From NCBI RefSeq assembly GCF_013410405.1, contig NZ_JACCFK010000001.1:5022001-5086000 (forward strand): a DNA stretch of 64,000 nt, written 5' to 3'. The notes under the pieces are model-generated. The model worked only from the letters and a program-made list of their open reading frames with translations, searched no databases and was not told the origin of the DNA. The position numbers and the translations under genes are program-made. Every line of letters starts with the position of its first letter. Position 1 is the stretch's first letter. The DNA comes from Amycolatopsis endophytica (lineage in GTDB: Bacteria > Actinomycetota > Actinomycetes > Mycobacteriales > Pseudonocardiaceae). Positions 1 through 8,423 of this stretch are shown here, one piece after another.

Positions 1-1
1 C

Positions 2-376
2 GGCCGGCTCGACCGCGTCGTCAACAACGTCGGCGCCGGCCTGTTCTCCGTCTTCGAGTCCACGCCGGTGGACACCATCCGGGCGCTGTCCGACACCAAC
101 GTCTTCGGGATGACGCAGGTGAGGCGGTCCGCTCTGCCGATCCTCGCGGCCCACGGCGGCGGGCACCCGATCGCGATCAGTTCCTGCGCCGGGATCGTCC
201 CTGCGCCACGAGGCAGCCGCACGCGGGGTCTCGGGCAAGCTCGTCGAGCCCGTTCGCGCGGGCGACCAACTTTCCGGCCCGCGCCGCCGAGAGCGCGCCG
301 GCCGCCCCCGCGAATCAGCGGATCGCCTTGGCGCTCGCCGCATCGCGCCCGCGCAACGTCGGCGACGGTCGGGTGA
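2..376 (+). pseudogene. Truncated short-chain dehydrogenase (SDR) remnant
   Basis: The frame is open from the window edge. The first 70 or so codons read as the middle of a classical SDR: an NNVGAG segment (the NNAG motif with V for A), then a VFGMTQV helix and an AISSCAG strand, where the catalytic Ser would lie. After about position 210 the translation becomes Arg/Pro-rich with no SDR character, and no YxxxK motif follows in any frame. The 5' part lies outside the window. I read it as a decayed or frameshifted SDR. A sequencing error is the alternative. Confidence 0.55.
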
Positions 377-433
377 ATCGAGTCCCCGAACAGCGCGAGC
401 ACCGCGCCGGCCGGCGAGTCGGGCCTGGGGAGG

Positions 434-1357
434 TCAGACGATGGCGACCGGGTCGAGCATCGAGCCGGTCGCTCCCTCGATCTTGATGGGCAAGGCCACG
501 AACAGGAACTCGTACGCGCGGTCGCGGGCGAGCTCTTCGAGGTAGATCGACTCGAAGAGGTAGATCGCGTTCTCGATGAGCAGCAGCGTGTGCACCGGCT
601 GGGGGTTGGCCGGGTTGCCGGGATCGGGAGCCGGCTGCACTTCGAAGGTCTCGGTATCGCTCCCCGCGGCGACGACCCCGCTGTCGAGCAGCCATCGGGC
701 CGCACTGATGTCCGGTCCGGCGGTCGCGTGGCGGGCCAGTGCTTCGCTGTCGGGCCATTTGCCGAGGTAGCCGGTGCGAACGAGTACGACATCGCCAGGC
801 CGCACCTCGGTGTCCTGGTGCCGTGCGATCGCTTGGAGTTCTTCACCGGTGACCGGGTCCGACTTCGGCAAGGCCGCGACGCCCCGGTAGGCGGGCACGT
901 CGAGCATGACGCCGCGGGTGATGAACGGGGGCAGTTTCGCGGCGTCGCCGTGGCGGGGACCGCCGTCGCCGAGGTGCTCGCGAGCGTTGCCGCCGCCGTA
1001 CCAGTGGTCGTCCTCGCCGATGGTCATGTGCGCCAGCGCGTCCACATGCGCCCCGCAGTGCGAGGTGGCGCTGACCAGTTCGGCCATGTAGCCGAGGTTG
1101 ACGTCGTTGCGCGGACCCCACGGCTGGCGGCCTTCGGCGCGCAGGCCGGCCGGAGTGCGCGCCATGTGGACCTGAAACGGCGGGTGGGATCCGAACAGCG
1201 GCATACCAGTGAACCGGGGCAGGGACAGCGAGTAGACGTCGCCGCGGTCGGGTAACGCCAGCGCGGCCAGGATCTCCTGCGGCTTCCGGAAGGCCGCGGG
1301 CCCGCGCTCGGGGTCGATGCCGGCCGGTTTGCTCTGGCGGTCGGTGTTGACGCTCAT
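434..1357 (-). CDS. Cyclase family protein (kynurenine formamidase-like metal hydrolase)
   Basis: This 307-residue protein belongs to the PF04199 cyclase/arylformamidase superfamily, whose members hydrolyse N-formylkynurenine, isatin or other amides and lactones with a divalent metal. The metal motif is visible as H100-x3-H104-x-D106-x3-H110 (family pattern HxGTHxDxxxH, here with CGAH in place of GTH). The rest of the family layout is present: a PGDVVLVRTG strand near residue 190, a GSDTETFE segment near 230 and a FVALPIKIEGATGS end. It belongs to the longer subgroup of about 300 residues. Its start overlaps by 4 bases (TCATGA) the end of a decayed alpha/beta hydrolase frame, so it was probably once the second gene of an operon. 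The natural substrate cannot be read from sequence. Confidence 0.85.
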   Translation of the reverse strand: MSVNTDRQSKPAGIDPERGPAAFRKPQEILAALALPDRGDVYSLSLPRFTGMPLFGSHPPFQVHMARTPAGLRAEGRQPWGPRNDVNLGYMAELVSATSHCGAHVDALAHMTIGEDDHWYGGGNAREHLGDGGPRHGDAAKLPPFITRGVMLDVPAYRGVAALPKSDPVTGEELQAIARHQDTEVRPGDVVLVRTGYLGKWPDSEALARHATAGPDISAARWLLDSGVVAAGSDTETFEVQPAPDPGNPANPQPVHTLLLIENAIYLFESIYLEELARDRAYEFLFVALPIKIEGATGSMLDPVAIV

Positions 1358-1560
1358 GAGGATTTCTCTCCCTCTGCTGAGAACGGCGCCGTGGCGGCGA
1401 GGTGTCCGGTGGCGAGGCGCTCGCCCAGTCCTTTCAGGAATGGCTCGGCCTCGTCCAGGACCGGCTCACGGCTGGTGCGAAGTCGTCCGGGGCATGGATC
1501 GCGTGCGGGCCCGTGGCCGGCAGCCGCTTGATCGGCGGAGCACACCGGCGCGCCCTTGAC
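1354..1560 (-). pseudogene. C-terminal remnant of an alpha/beta hydrolase, frameshifted
   Basis: On the minus strand one frame reads GPHAIHAPDDFAPAV, which resembles the catalytic-His end of alpha/beta hydrolases (GHAIHxExPDDFAxAV). The adjacent frame then continues as PVLDEAEPFLKGLGERL and stops at 1354, overlapping the cyclase start by 4 bases. The two frames join only by a one-base shift near 1465. No upstream hydrolase core (GxSxG) is seen before 1712. This is an inferred relic of a gene that was translationally coupled to the cyclase. Confidence 0.4.
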
Positions 1561-1711
1561 GCGCGGGCTCCGCGCCTCGGGGGAACCTGCTCCGGCGATC
1601 GCCAGGCGATTCCGCGGCGAAAACCGGTCTCTCCGGCCGCTCCGGCGTCCGGAGTCGCACCGTCCGCAGCTGCGTCGCGGGTCCTTGGCAACGACATGGA
1701 CGCAGGTTATC

Positions 1712-1724
1712 ATCGATTATCGAT
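1712..1724. promoter_or_regulatory. Putative GntR operator (ATCGAT-T-ATCGAT) before the BKACE gene
   Basis: This is a perfect 13-bp palindrome with arms ATCGAT and a single central base. It lies 22 bp before the preferred BKACE start at 1747 and directly abuts an in-frame ATG at 1726. The same word recurs at 3467-3479, and with one mismatch at 3514-3526, around the promoter of the dehydrogenase operon. The FCD-GntR encoded at 2738 is the obvious candidate to bind it. Confidence 0.65.
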
Positions 1725-1746
1725 AATGAACACGTTGGGAGGGACG

Positions 1747-2676
1747 ATGACGGGCAAGGCGCCGAAGCCGGCGATCATTACCTGCGCTCCGACCGGTGCG
1801 ATCCACACTCCGACGATGTCGCCGGCGCTGCCGGTCACGCCCGAGGAGATCGCGGAGGCGAGCCTGGCGGCGGCCGGAGCGGGCGCGGCGATCGTGCACC
1901 TGCACGTCCGCGACCCGGAGGACGGGCACCCGGTCCAGGACGCCGGCCTGTTCAAGGAGGTCATCGCCGCCGTCAAGGACAAATCCGAGGTGATCATCAA
2001 CCTCACCACCGGCGGCAGCCCGCACATGAGCGTCGACGAGCGGATCGCCCCCGCGGTTCAGCTGGCCCCCGAACTCGCCTCCCTGAACATGGGATCGATG
2101 AACTTCGGGCTGTTCCCCATGCTGACGCGCTTCCCGGATCTCGAGCACGACTGGGAGCGTCGGCACCTGGAGAACAAGGACATCGTCTTCAAGAACACCT
2201 ACGCCGACATCGAGCGGATCCTCAAGCTCTGCGGTGATCAGGGAACGCGCTTCGAGTTCGAGTGCTACGACACCGCACACCTCTACAACCTCGCCAACAT
2301 GCTCGATCGCGGGCTGGTCAGGCCGCCACTGTTCATCCAGACGGTGCTCGGTCTGTTCGGCGGGACCGGCGCCGATCTGGAGGACCTGGCGCACCTGCGC
2401 CGGACCGCCTTGCGGCTGTTCGGAAACGACTTCGAGTGGTCGGTGGTCGGCGCAGGTGCCGCGCAGCTGCGGCTCGGCTCGATCGCGTTGTCGCTGGGCG
2501 GGAACGCCCGCGTCGGGCTGGAGGACTCGTTGTGGGACGGTCCCGGCAAGCTCGCCGAATCGAACGCGGCCCAGGTCCGGCGGATCGCGGAGATGGCCCG
2601 GCTGCTCCACCGCGACGTCGCCACGCCGGATGAGACCAGGCGCCGACTGGATCTGAGAGACTCGGTGGGCAAGTGA
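1747..2676 (+). CDS. BKACE family enzyme (beta-keto acid cleavage enzyme, former DUF849)
   Basis: This is a 309-residue TIM-barrel protein of the Kce/BKACE family. Family members condense a beta-keto acid with acetyl-CoA and cleave it to acetoacetate plus a CoA ester, using zinc. Visible features are the N-terminal ITCAPTGAIHTP segment (family TxAxTGA), the zinc-binding HLHVRDP motif at residues 51-57 and the VIINLTTGG strand near 80. ATG 1747 is preceded by GGGAGGG at 1737-1743. ATG 1726 is possible, but it abuts the operator. The GntR gene follows 61 bp downstream, so both are probably one autoregulated transcript. The beta-keto acid is unknown. The neighbouring molybdenum hydroxylase and dehydrogenase would be upstream steps. 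Confidence 0.88.
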   Translation: MTGKAPKPAIITCAPTGAIHTPTMSPALPVTPEEIAEASLAAAGAGAAIVHLHVRDPEDGHPVQDAGLFKEVIAAVKDKSEVIINLTTGGSPHMSVDERIAPAVQLAPELASLNMGSMNFGLFPMLTRFPDLEHDWERRHLENKDIVFKNTYADIERILKLCGDQGTRFEFECYDTAHLYNLANMLDRGLVRPPLFIQTVLGLFGGTGADLEDLAHLRRTALRLFGNDFEWSVVGAGAAQLRLGSIALSLGGNARVGLEDSLWDGPGKLAESNAAQVRRIAEMARLLHRDVATPDETRRRLDLRDSVGK

Positions 2677-2737
2677 CCACCCGGGGCGCCGCGCGCCCCA
2701 GGCGCGAGGCCGCGCATCGATGAAGGAGACCTGCCTG

Positions 2738-3445
2738 ATGGCCGAGAACGGCTTGGCTGCCGAGTTCGGTGGAGACCTGCTGTCGGACAAGGTCAAGCGC
2801 TTGGTTCTCGACCGCATCATCCACGGGCACTACAAGCCCGGCGAGCGCGTGGTGGAGTTCCAGCTGTCCAAGGAGCTCGGCATCAGCCAGTCACCGGTGC
2901 GCGATGCGCTGCGCGAGCTCGCTGCGATCGGGGTCATCACGATGCACGCCCGGCGCGGTGCGCGGGTGCGCATGCCCAGCGCGAAAGAACTCGCCGACGT
3001 CAGTCAGGTGCGTGCCGAGATCGATGGTCTGGCCGCGCGCTTGGCGGTCGCGCGCATGAGCCCGGCGTCTCTTTCCTCGCTCCGGGAACTCGTGGATGAC
3101 ATGCTCGACAAGCTCGCCGACGGGGATTTTCCCGCGGTGACCGACGCTGACGTGCGCTTTCACGAGATCATCGTGCAAGCCTCGGGCAACCGTGCGCTCG
3201 AGCAGACCTTCAGCCAGCTGGCTCCCTTCGCGCGGACGTTCCTCACCCTGACGCTGCCGGACGTGGACGTCCGGGAGATCGTGCTCGAGCACCAGGGCAT
3301 CCTCGAGGCGCTGACAGCCGGGGATGCCGACGGCGCGGCCGAGGCCGCGCGCCGTCACCAGCTCAACGTGCGCTCCCTCATGCTCGACCACGCGTCCGCG
3401 ACCGGCGGAGTCGACAGCGTTGACGGCGCGGCCCAGGTCTCCTGA
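2738..3445 (+). CDS. GntR family transcriptional regulator, FCD/FadR subfamily
   Basis: This 235-residue regulator has a winged helix-turn-helix over roughly residues 10-75 (GERVVEFQLSKELGISQSP and VRDALREL, the classic GntR recognition region). The C-terminal all-helical FCD ligand domain has metal-site-type residues in DADVRFHEI, LEHQGIL and ARRHQLN. FCD regulators usually bind small organic acids and repress catabolic genes. ATG 2738 is chosen because GGAG lies 10 bases upstream; ATG 2720 is also possible. It lies between the BKACE gene and the dehydrogenase operon, and a repeated palindrome marks both promoters. This supports a local autorepressor induced by a pathway acid (inference). 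Confidence 0.9.
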   Translation: MAENGLAAEFGGDLLSDKVKRLVLDRIIHGHYKPGERVVEFQLSKELGISQSPVRDALRELAAIGVITMHARRGARVRMPSAKELADVSQVRAEIDGLAARLAVARMSPASLSSLRELVDDMLDKLADGDFPAVTDADVRFHEIIVQASGNRALEQTFSQLAPFARTFLTLTLPDVDVREIVLEHQGILEALTAGDADGAAEAARRHQLNVRSLMLDHASATGGVDSVDGAAQVS

Positions 3446-3454
3446 CCTGGGTTT
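3432..3454 (+). terminator. Probable intrinsic terminator overlapping the GntR stop
   Basis: CCCAGGT at 3432-3438 pairs with ACCTGGG at 3445-3451 around a 6-base loop and is followed by TTT. The hairpin includes the stop codon of the GntR gene. It would separate the BKACE-GntR transcript from the dehydrogenase operon, which has its own promoter just downstream. Confidence 0.6.
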
Positions 3455-3466
3455 CCCGAAGTTCCA

Positions 3467-3526
3467 ATCGATTATCGATAGTTCATTGACATAGTGCCAC
3501 GCGGACATTAGGTTTCGATTATCGAT
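3467..3526 (+). promoter_or_regulatory. Promoter flanked by two GntR-type operators
   Basis: ATCGATTATCGAT lies at 3467-3479 and TTCGATTATCGAT (one mismatch) at 3514-3526, 47 bp centre to centre. Between them a TTGACA -35 element sits at 3486-3491. A weak TAGGTT -10 candidate lies at 3509-3514 with a 17-bp spacer. The operators bracket the promoter, which suits a repressor that can bind cooperatively or loop. It drives the zinc dehydrogenase/molybdenum hydroxylase operon beginning at 3612. Confidence 0.65.
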
Positions 3527-3611
3527 AGAACCTCGTGGCACGCCACGGCCCGCGGAGGAGTGGCCCGGCGCTGTGGACGTTCTTCAACCACGAACGACGC
3601 GGAGATCCCGA

Positions 3612-4667
3612 ATGACCGACACCATGCAAGCCCTGGTCGTGCTGAAGCCGAACGTTCTCCAGATCCAGGAGAAGCCGGTTCCGCGGCCGGGGCCGAACGA
3701 GGTCCTCGCCAGGGTCCGCTCGACCTCGATCTGCGGTACCGACGCCCACCTGATCAACGGGGACTACCCGGATTTCTGGCCCCCGGCGTTCCCGTTCACC
3801 CCTGGCCACGAGTGGGCCGGCGACATCGTCGAACTCGGCCCCGGTGCCGGGGAACTCGGCTGGAAGGTCGGTGACCGGGTTGCCGGCACCAGCCACAACG
3901 CCTGCGGCGTGTGCCAGAAGTGCGTCGAGGGGCGCTACAACCTCTGCGAGAACTACGGCAAGCCGGGTCTGCACGCCCAGTACGGGCACAACCACCAGGG
4001 TGTGGACGCTACCTACGCGGTGCACAACGTCAAGTGCATTTTCCGGCTTCCCGACCCGGTTTCCTACGACGAGGGCGCGATCATCGACCCGGCCAGCATC
4101 GCGTTGCACGTCGCGCGGCGCGGCGGCATCGAACCGGGTGACACGGTGGCGATCACCGGCGCGGGCGCGATCGGCATGCTGGCCGCCGACGCCGCGCGGA
4201 TCTGCGGGGCGGCCCGCGTGATCGTCGTCGGTCGCGGATACCGGCTGCAGAAGGCCGGCGCGCTGGGGTCGGAGACAGTGGACACCGTGGCGGGTGACCC
4301 GGTCGCCGCGGTCAGGGAGCTCACCGGTGGCTTCGGGGCCGACGTCGTGCTGGAGTGCGCCGGCGTGCCGCAAACCCTGACCTGGGCGTTGGCGATGCTG
4401 CGCAAAGGCGGGCGCTGCGCGATGGTCGGGATCCCCACCGAGGACGTGCTGCTGGCGTGCAAGTCGCTCGTTCTCGACGAACTGGAGCTCGTGGGGTCGC
4501 GGGCCTCGGCCGGGGAGATGCGTCGGGTCATCCCGTTCGTCGCCGACGGCCGCATGCAGGTGGGGGAGCTCATCACGCACCGCTTCCCGCTGGCGGAGTA
4601 CGAGAAGGCGCTGGCGACCTTCAATGATCGCGGCAGCGGCGCCATGAAGATCATCGTGAATCCCTGA
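3612..4667 (+). CDS. Zinc-dependent medium-chain dehydrogenase
   Basis: This is a 351-residue MDR-superfamily dehydrogenase of the threonine/sorbitol dehydrogenase type. It carries a catalytic zinc site (C41 in SICGTDAH; H66-E67 in TPGHEWAG), four structural zinc cysteines (C98, C101, C104, C112) and a GAGAIG nucleotide-binding loop near residue 176. GGAG seven bases before ATG 3612 supports the start. It is the first gene of the operon, just behind the operator-flanked promoter. The Mo-hydroxylase FAD subunit follows within about 10 bases. It probably oxidises an alcohol of the pathway with NAD(P); the substrate is not predictable. Confidence 0.88.
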   Translation: MTDTMQALVVLKPNVLQIQEKPVPRPGPNEVLARVRSTSICGTDAHLINGDYPDFWPPAFPFTPGHEWAGDIVELGPGAGELGWKVGDRVAGTSHNACGVCQKCVEGRYNLCENYGKPGLHAQYGHNHQGVDATYAVHNVKCIFRLPDPVSYDEGAIIDPASIALHVARRGGIEPGDTVAITGAGAIGMLAADAARICGAARVIVVGRGYRLQKAGALGSETVDTVAGDPVAAVRELTGGFGADVVLECAGVPQTLTWALAMLRKGGRCAMVGIPTEDVLLACKSLVLDELELVGSRASAGEMRRVIPFVADGRMQVGELITHRFPLAEYEKALATFNDRGSGAMKIIVNP

Positions 4668-4677
4668 GGTGTCGGTC

Positions 4678-5532
4678 ATGACCAGGTACTACCGGCCGCG
4701 AAGCAAGGCCGACGCGCTCGCGGTGCTCGCCGAGGAAGGCTCCGGCGCGCGCCCGCTCGTCGGCGGTACCGACCTGCTCGTCGGGGTCCGCCACCGCACC
4801 ATCGAGCCAACGGTGATCGTCGATCTGAAGGGCATCGAGGATCTGCCCGCGCCCCTGCGGATCGACGACGACCGCGTACTGATCGGCCCGACCCTGACCC
4901 TCGCTGAACTGGCCGCAGACCCGGCCGTACGGGAGTGGTTCCCGTCTCTGGCCGAGGCCGCGCTGACGGTCGGTTCGGTGGCGATCCGCAACCGGGCGAG
5001 CCTGATCGGCAACTCCTGCAACGGATCTCCGGCCGCCGACACGGTCCCGGCGATGCTCGTGCACGACGTCACGGTGACGATCGAGTCGGTCGATGGTGCG
5101 CGCACCGTGCCGTTGCGGGAGTTCTTCGTCGGACCGCGGCGGACGTTGTGCGGGACAGGAGAGATCGTGACCGGCATCGGCATGAACCGTCCCCCGGCCG
5201 GCTACGGATCGGCATTCCAGCGCCTGACCCGGCGGCGTGGGGTGGACCTCGCGACGGTCAGCGTGGCGGCCGGAATCGACCGCCACGGCACCGTCGTGCT
5301 CGGGCTTGGCGCGGTCGGGCCGCGGCCGCTGCGGACCCCGCTGGACGAGCCGGTCGACCCGGCCGAGGGGGAGCTGCTCAAGCTCGCGCTCGAGCGCGCC
5401 CTGACCGCCGCGACACCGATTTCCGACATCCGGGGCGGACGGGAGTACCGGACCGCGATGCTGGCGGTTCTCGCCCGGCGCGCCGTGCAAGCTGCCGCTG
5501 ACCGGCGACGCCACGAGGAGGTGCCGGCATGA
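4678..5532 (+). CDS. Molybdenum hydroxylase FAD-binding (medium) subunit, CoxM/XdhB type
   Basis: This 284-residue FAD subunit belongs to a heterotrimeric xanthine-dehydrogenase-family enzyme. The PCMH-type FAD motifs are visible: VGGTDLLVG near residue 30, and IRNRASLIGNSCNGSPAAD near residue 105, which is the conserved T/SxGGNxxxxSPxxD region. The C-terminal CO-dehydrogenase-flavoprotein domain follows. ATG 4678 has GAGGTG at the right distance; GTG 4669 is an alternative. It passes electrons from the Fe-S subunit to the acceptor. The 2Fe-2S subunit starts inside its stop codon (ATGA overlap at 5529), as is typical for M-S-L operons. Confidence 0.9.
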   Translation: MTRYYRPRSKADALAVLAEEGSGARPLVGGTDLLVGVRHRTIEPTVIVDLKGIEDLPAPLRIDDDRVLIGPTLTLAELAADPAVREWFPSLAEAALTVGSVAIRNRASLIGNSCNGSPAADTVPAMLVHDVTVTIESVDGARTVPLREFFVGPRRTLCGTGEIVTGIGMNRPPAGYGSAFQRLTRRRGVDLATVSVAAGIDRHGTVVLGLGAVGPRPLRTPLDEPVDPAEGELLKLALERALTAATPISDIRGGREYRTAMLAVLARRAVQAAADRRRHEEVPA

Positions 5533-6026
5533 CATCCCATTCGCTCGACGACGTGCAGGACGTCGACATCACCGTCAACGGCTGTGCGCAGCGCCTCACC
5601 GTCCCCGGACATCGCACCCTGTTGGAAGCGCTGCGCGAAAACCTGGGGTTGACCGGGACCAAGAGCTGTTGCGCCGAGGGGGAGTGCGGGGCCTGCACCG
5701 TCTTCCTGGACGGGCGGGCCGTCAATGCCTGCCTCGTGCTGTGCGCGGAGGTCGCCGGTCACGAGGTGACCACGATCGAAGGTCTGTCCGCGAACGGACC
5801 GACGGATCTGCAGGAGGAGTTCCTCGCCAGCGGGGCCGTTCAGTGCGGATTCTGTATTCCCGGGCAGGTCATGTCCGCGGAACACCTGTTGCGCTCGACC
5901 CCGCAACCGAGCGAGCCGCAGATCCGCGACGCCCTGTCGGGAAACCTCTGCCGCTGCGCCGGTTACCAGCGCATCGTCCGGGCCGTGCAGGCCACCGCCG
6001 TGCGGAGGGCGGCCGACCATGACTGA
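5529..6026 (+). CDS. Molybdenum hydroxylase 2Fe-2S (small) subunit, CoxS type
   Basis: This 165-residue subunit carries two 2Fe-2S clusters. A plant-ferredoxin-like N-terminal domain has C48, C53, C56 and C68, with the CAEGECGACT motif. A four-helix C-terminal domain has QCGFCIPGQ and LCRCAGYQ. It relays electrons from the molybdopterin cofactor to FAD. It overlaps the FAD subunit by 4 bases and the large subunit by 8, which indicates translational coupling. The usual family length of about 160 is matched. Confidence 0.93.
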   Translation: MTSHSLDDVQDVDITVNGCAQRLTVPGHRTLLEALRENLGLTGTKSCCAEGECGACTVFLDGRAVNACLVLCAEVAGHEVTTIEGLSANGPTDLQEEFLASGAVQCGFCIPGQVMSAEHLLRSTPQPSEPQIRDALSGNLCRCAGYQRIVRAVQATAVRRAADHD

Positions 6027-8385
6027 AACACGCGAACACCCCCTGGTCGAGTCGGCTGCCGCACCCGCTCCGGCCCCGCGCCGCGAGGTCGGAGCGCCCG
6101 TCGAGCGCTACGGCGGCGCCGATCGTGCCTGTGGGACCCAGCGTTTCGTGGCCGATCTGCGGTTCCCGGCAGCCGCCCAGGTCGTGCTCGTGTCCGTGCC
6201 GGTGGGATGCGCCGAAATTCACCACATCGACGTCGGTGAGGCCACCGCGATGCCCGGTGTCCTGGCCGTCATGACCGCCGCCGACCTGCCGTCGCCGATG
6301 CCCCGGTTCGGGGTGTCCCATCAGGACCGGCCGGTGCTGGCCGAGGGCCGCGTCACCTACCACGGCGAACCGGTGGCCGCCGTGGCCGCCGAGACCCTGG
6401 AGGTCGCGCAGGCGGCAGCGCGCGCGGTGCGCGTGGACTACACCGAACGCCGCGGCGTCTACTCGATCGAGGACGCACTCGCCGACTCCGCACCGTTGGT
6501 CCAGGAACCCGCGATCCGCCCCGACGACCCGCTGGCCGGGACCAACGTGCTGGAGCACGCCCGCTTCGCGTGGGGCGACAACGACGAGGCCGAAGCCTGC
6601 ACCGGCTTCGTCGTCGAGAACGTCTACACCTTCCCGATGGTCACCCATTTTCCGATCGAACCGGGCGGCACCGTCGTCGTGCCCACCGATCAGGGCGGGC
6701 TGGATGTCTACTCGCCCGTGCAGCACCCCTACCTGCTGCAACGCACGATCGCCTCGCTCGTCGGACTTCCGTTGACCCGGGTCCGGGTGCTCGCCCCGGA
6801 TCCGGGCGGGGCGTTCGGCGGCAAGCAGACACCCAAGCTCGAACCCCTGCTGGCCTTCCTCGCCCTGCTCACCGGCCGGACCTGTCGGCTCGTGCTGTCC
6901 CTGGAGCAGACGTTCCAGACGATGCGGCGTGCCGGCTGCCGGATCACCGCGCGCACCGGCTTCACCGACGAGGGCGAGATCACCTTCCACCACGTCGGCG
7001 CCGACTTCCAGATCGGCGCCTACGCCGACGTCGCGCCCCGTGTGATGTCCAAGGGCTCGTTCGTGTCCGCCGGCCCGTACCGGATTCCCGCGCTGCGGGT
7101 GAACGGGCGCGCGGTGCTGACCAACACCACGCCCAGTACGGCCTTCCGTGGCTTCGGCAGCCCGCAGGTCACCTGGGCGACCGAGAACCAGCTCGACGCG
7201 GCGGCCCGCCGCCTCGGCCTGGATGGGCTGGAGATCCGTCGCCGGAACCTGGTCGCTCGCGGTGAGGAGTTCATCCGCGGTGACTCGCCCGCCGCGGCCG
7301 ACGGTGACTGGGCGCAGAGCCTGGAGAAGGCGGCGCAGCTCATCGGCTGGGATCGTCCGCCGGCGCCCAACCGCGGGCGCGGGATCGCAGTCGGCATCAA
7401 ACCCGGGGCGACGTCCGGGCTTTCGCAGAGCCTGGTGCGGCTGCTCTCCGATGGCAGTGCGATCGTCTACGCGGGAACCTCGGACATGGGCCAGGGCGCG
7501 CGGACGCTGTGGCAGCAGATCCTCAGCGACGAGCTGGGGATCCCGCTGGATCGCGTCACGGTCGTCAGCGGCGACACCAACGCGGTCCCCTTCGATCTGC
7601 AGACCTCGGCGAGCCGGTCGACGGTGTTCATGGGCTCGGCCGTGGTGGAAGCCTGTCGCGACGTTCGCGGCAAGGTGCTCGAACTGTTCGCCGAGGCGAC
7701 CGGCGTGACCGAGGGGGAGCTCGGACACGCTCCGGGAGTGCTGATCACACCGGACGGCGATCTTCCGCTGGTCCGGGCGGCACGGCAAGCCCTCGGTTCC
7801 CTGCACGGGGAGTTCATCGGACAGGGAACGCGGCGCCTGCGCGGCGAACGAGGGCACCCGCTCGGCGGTGACGCCGCCTTCTACGAGTTCAACGCCACGG
7901 CCATCGAGGTCGAAGTCGATGTGGAAACCGGCGAGCTGCTGCTGACCAAGCACGTCACCGTCAGCGACGTCGGCACCGAACTCAACCCGCTGCAAGTCGT
8001 CTCCCAGGACGAAGGAGCGGCCATCATGGGTCTGGGGCACAGTCAGATGGAACAGCTGCTGCTCGACGATCACGGCCGCATCCGCAACCTCGGCGCGCTC
8101 GACTACCGGATCCCGACGTTCAACGACGTGCCGGTGGAGTTCGTCAGCGCGGCGATCGAGAACCACGACGGTCCCGGTCCCTACGGATCGAAGGGCATCA
8201 GCGAAGGCGCACTTCTGTGCACCGCTGGTGCACTCGGCGCCGCGGTCGCGCACGCGACCGGCGTCGTCATTCCGGACCTGCCCCTCACCCCGGAACGCGT
8301 GTGGACAGCACTGCAGACCCGGGGCACGAAACCCCTGACCGGAAACGCAAGAACGGCGAACGAAGGCAACGCCGAACAGTGTTGA
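6019..8385 (+). CDS. Molybdenum hydroxylase catalytic (large) subunit, CoxL/XdhB family
   Basis: This 788-residue molybdopterin-binding subunit begins with an aldehyde-oxidase/xanthine-dehydrogenase a/b hammerhead domain (roughly residues 25-150, with YHGEPVAAVAAET). The Moco domain follows, with GGAFGGKQ near 265, AFRGFGSPQ near 377 and the C-terminal KGISEG segment, whose Glu is the expected catalytic base. The CO-dehydrogenase-specific cysteine loop is not apparent, so it is not a CO dehydrogenase. Enzymes of this type hydroxylate N-heterocycles or aldehydes next to nitrogen or carbonyl using water. A nicotinate-, quinoline- or purine-like substrate is possible but unproven. The Tm-1-like gene follows 38 bp downstream. 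Confidence 0.9.
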   Translation: MTETREHPLVESAAAPAPAPRREVGAPVERYGGADRACGTQRFVADLRFPAAAQVVLVSVPVGCAEIHHIDVGEATAMPGVLAVMTAADLPSPMPRFGVSHQDRPVLAEGRVTYHGEPVAAVAAETLEVAQAAARAVRVDYTERRGVYSIEDALADSAPLVQEPAIRPDDPLAGTNVLEHARFAWGDNDEAEACTGFVVENVYTFPMVTHFPIEPGGTVVVPTDQGGLDVYSPVQHPYLLQRTIASLVGLPLTRVRVLAPDPGGAFGGKQTPKLEPLLAFLALLTGRTCRLVLSLEQTFQTMRRAGCRITARTGFTDEGEITFHHVGADFQIGAYADVAPRVMSKGSFVSAGPYRIPALRVNGRAVLTNTTPSTAFRGFGSPQVTWATENQLDAAARRLGLDGLEIRRRNLVARGEEFIRGDSPAAADGDWAQSLEKAAQLIGWDRPPAPNRGRGIAVGIKPGATSGLSQSLVRLLSDGSAIVYAGTSDMGQGARTLWQQILSDELGIPLDRVTVVSGDTNAVPFDLQTSASRSTVFMGSAVVEACRDVRGKVLELFAEATGVTEGELGHAPGVLITPDGDLPLVRAARQALGSLHGEFIGQGTRRLRGERGHPLGGDAAFYEFNATAIEVEVDVETGELLLTKHVTVSDVGTELNPLQVVSQDEGAAIMGLGHSQMEQLLLDDHGRIRNLGALDYRIPTFNDVPVEFVSAAIENHDGPGPYGSKGISEGALLCTAGALGAAVAHATGVVIPDLPLTPERVWTALQTRGTKPLTGNARTANEGNAEQC

Positions 8386-8423
8386 GCGCCCCATGGCTGC
8401 CGCAGTAACAAAGGAGTTACGCC

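Noticed and set aside
3649..3660. CCGAACGTTCTC in the zinc dehydrogenase gene, an inverted near-match to AGAACGTTCGGT
   Set aside because: Coding, single copy, no pairing at 52 bp. Treated as chance.
6019..8385. CO dehydrogenase identity for the Mo hydroxylase
   Set aside because: The order and sizes fit CoxMSL, but the characteristic Cys-containing active-site loop is not apparent. A generic hydroxylase is safer.
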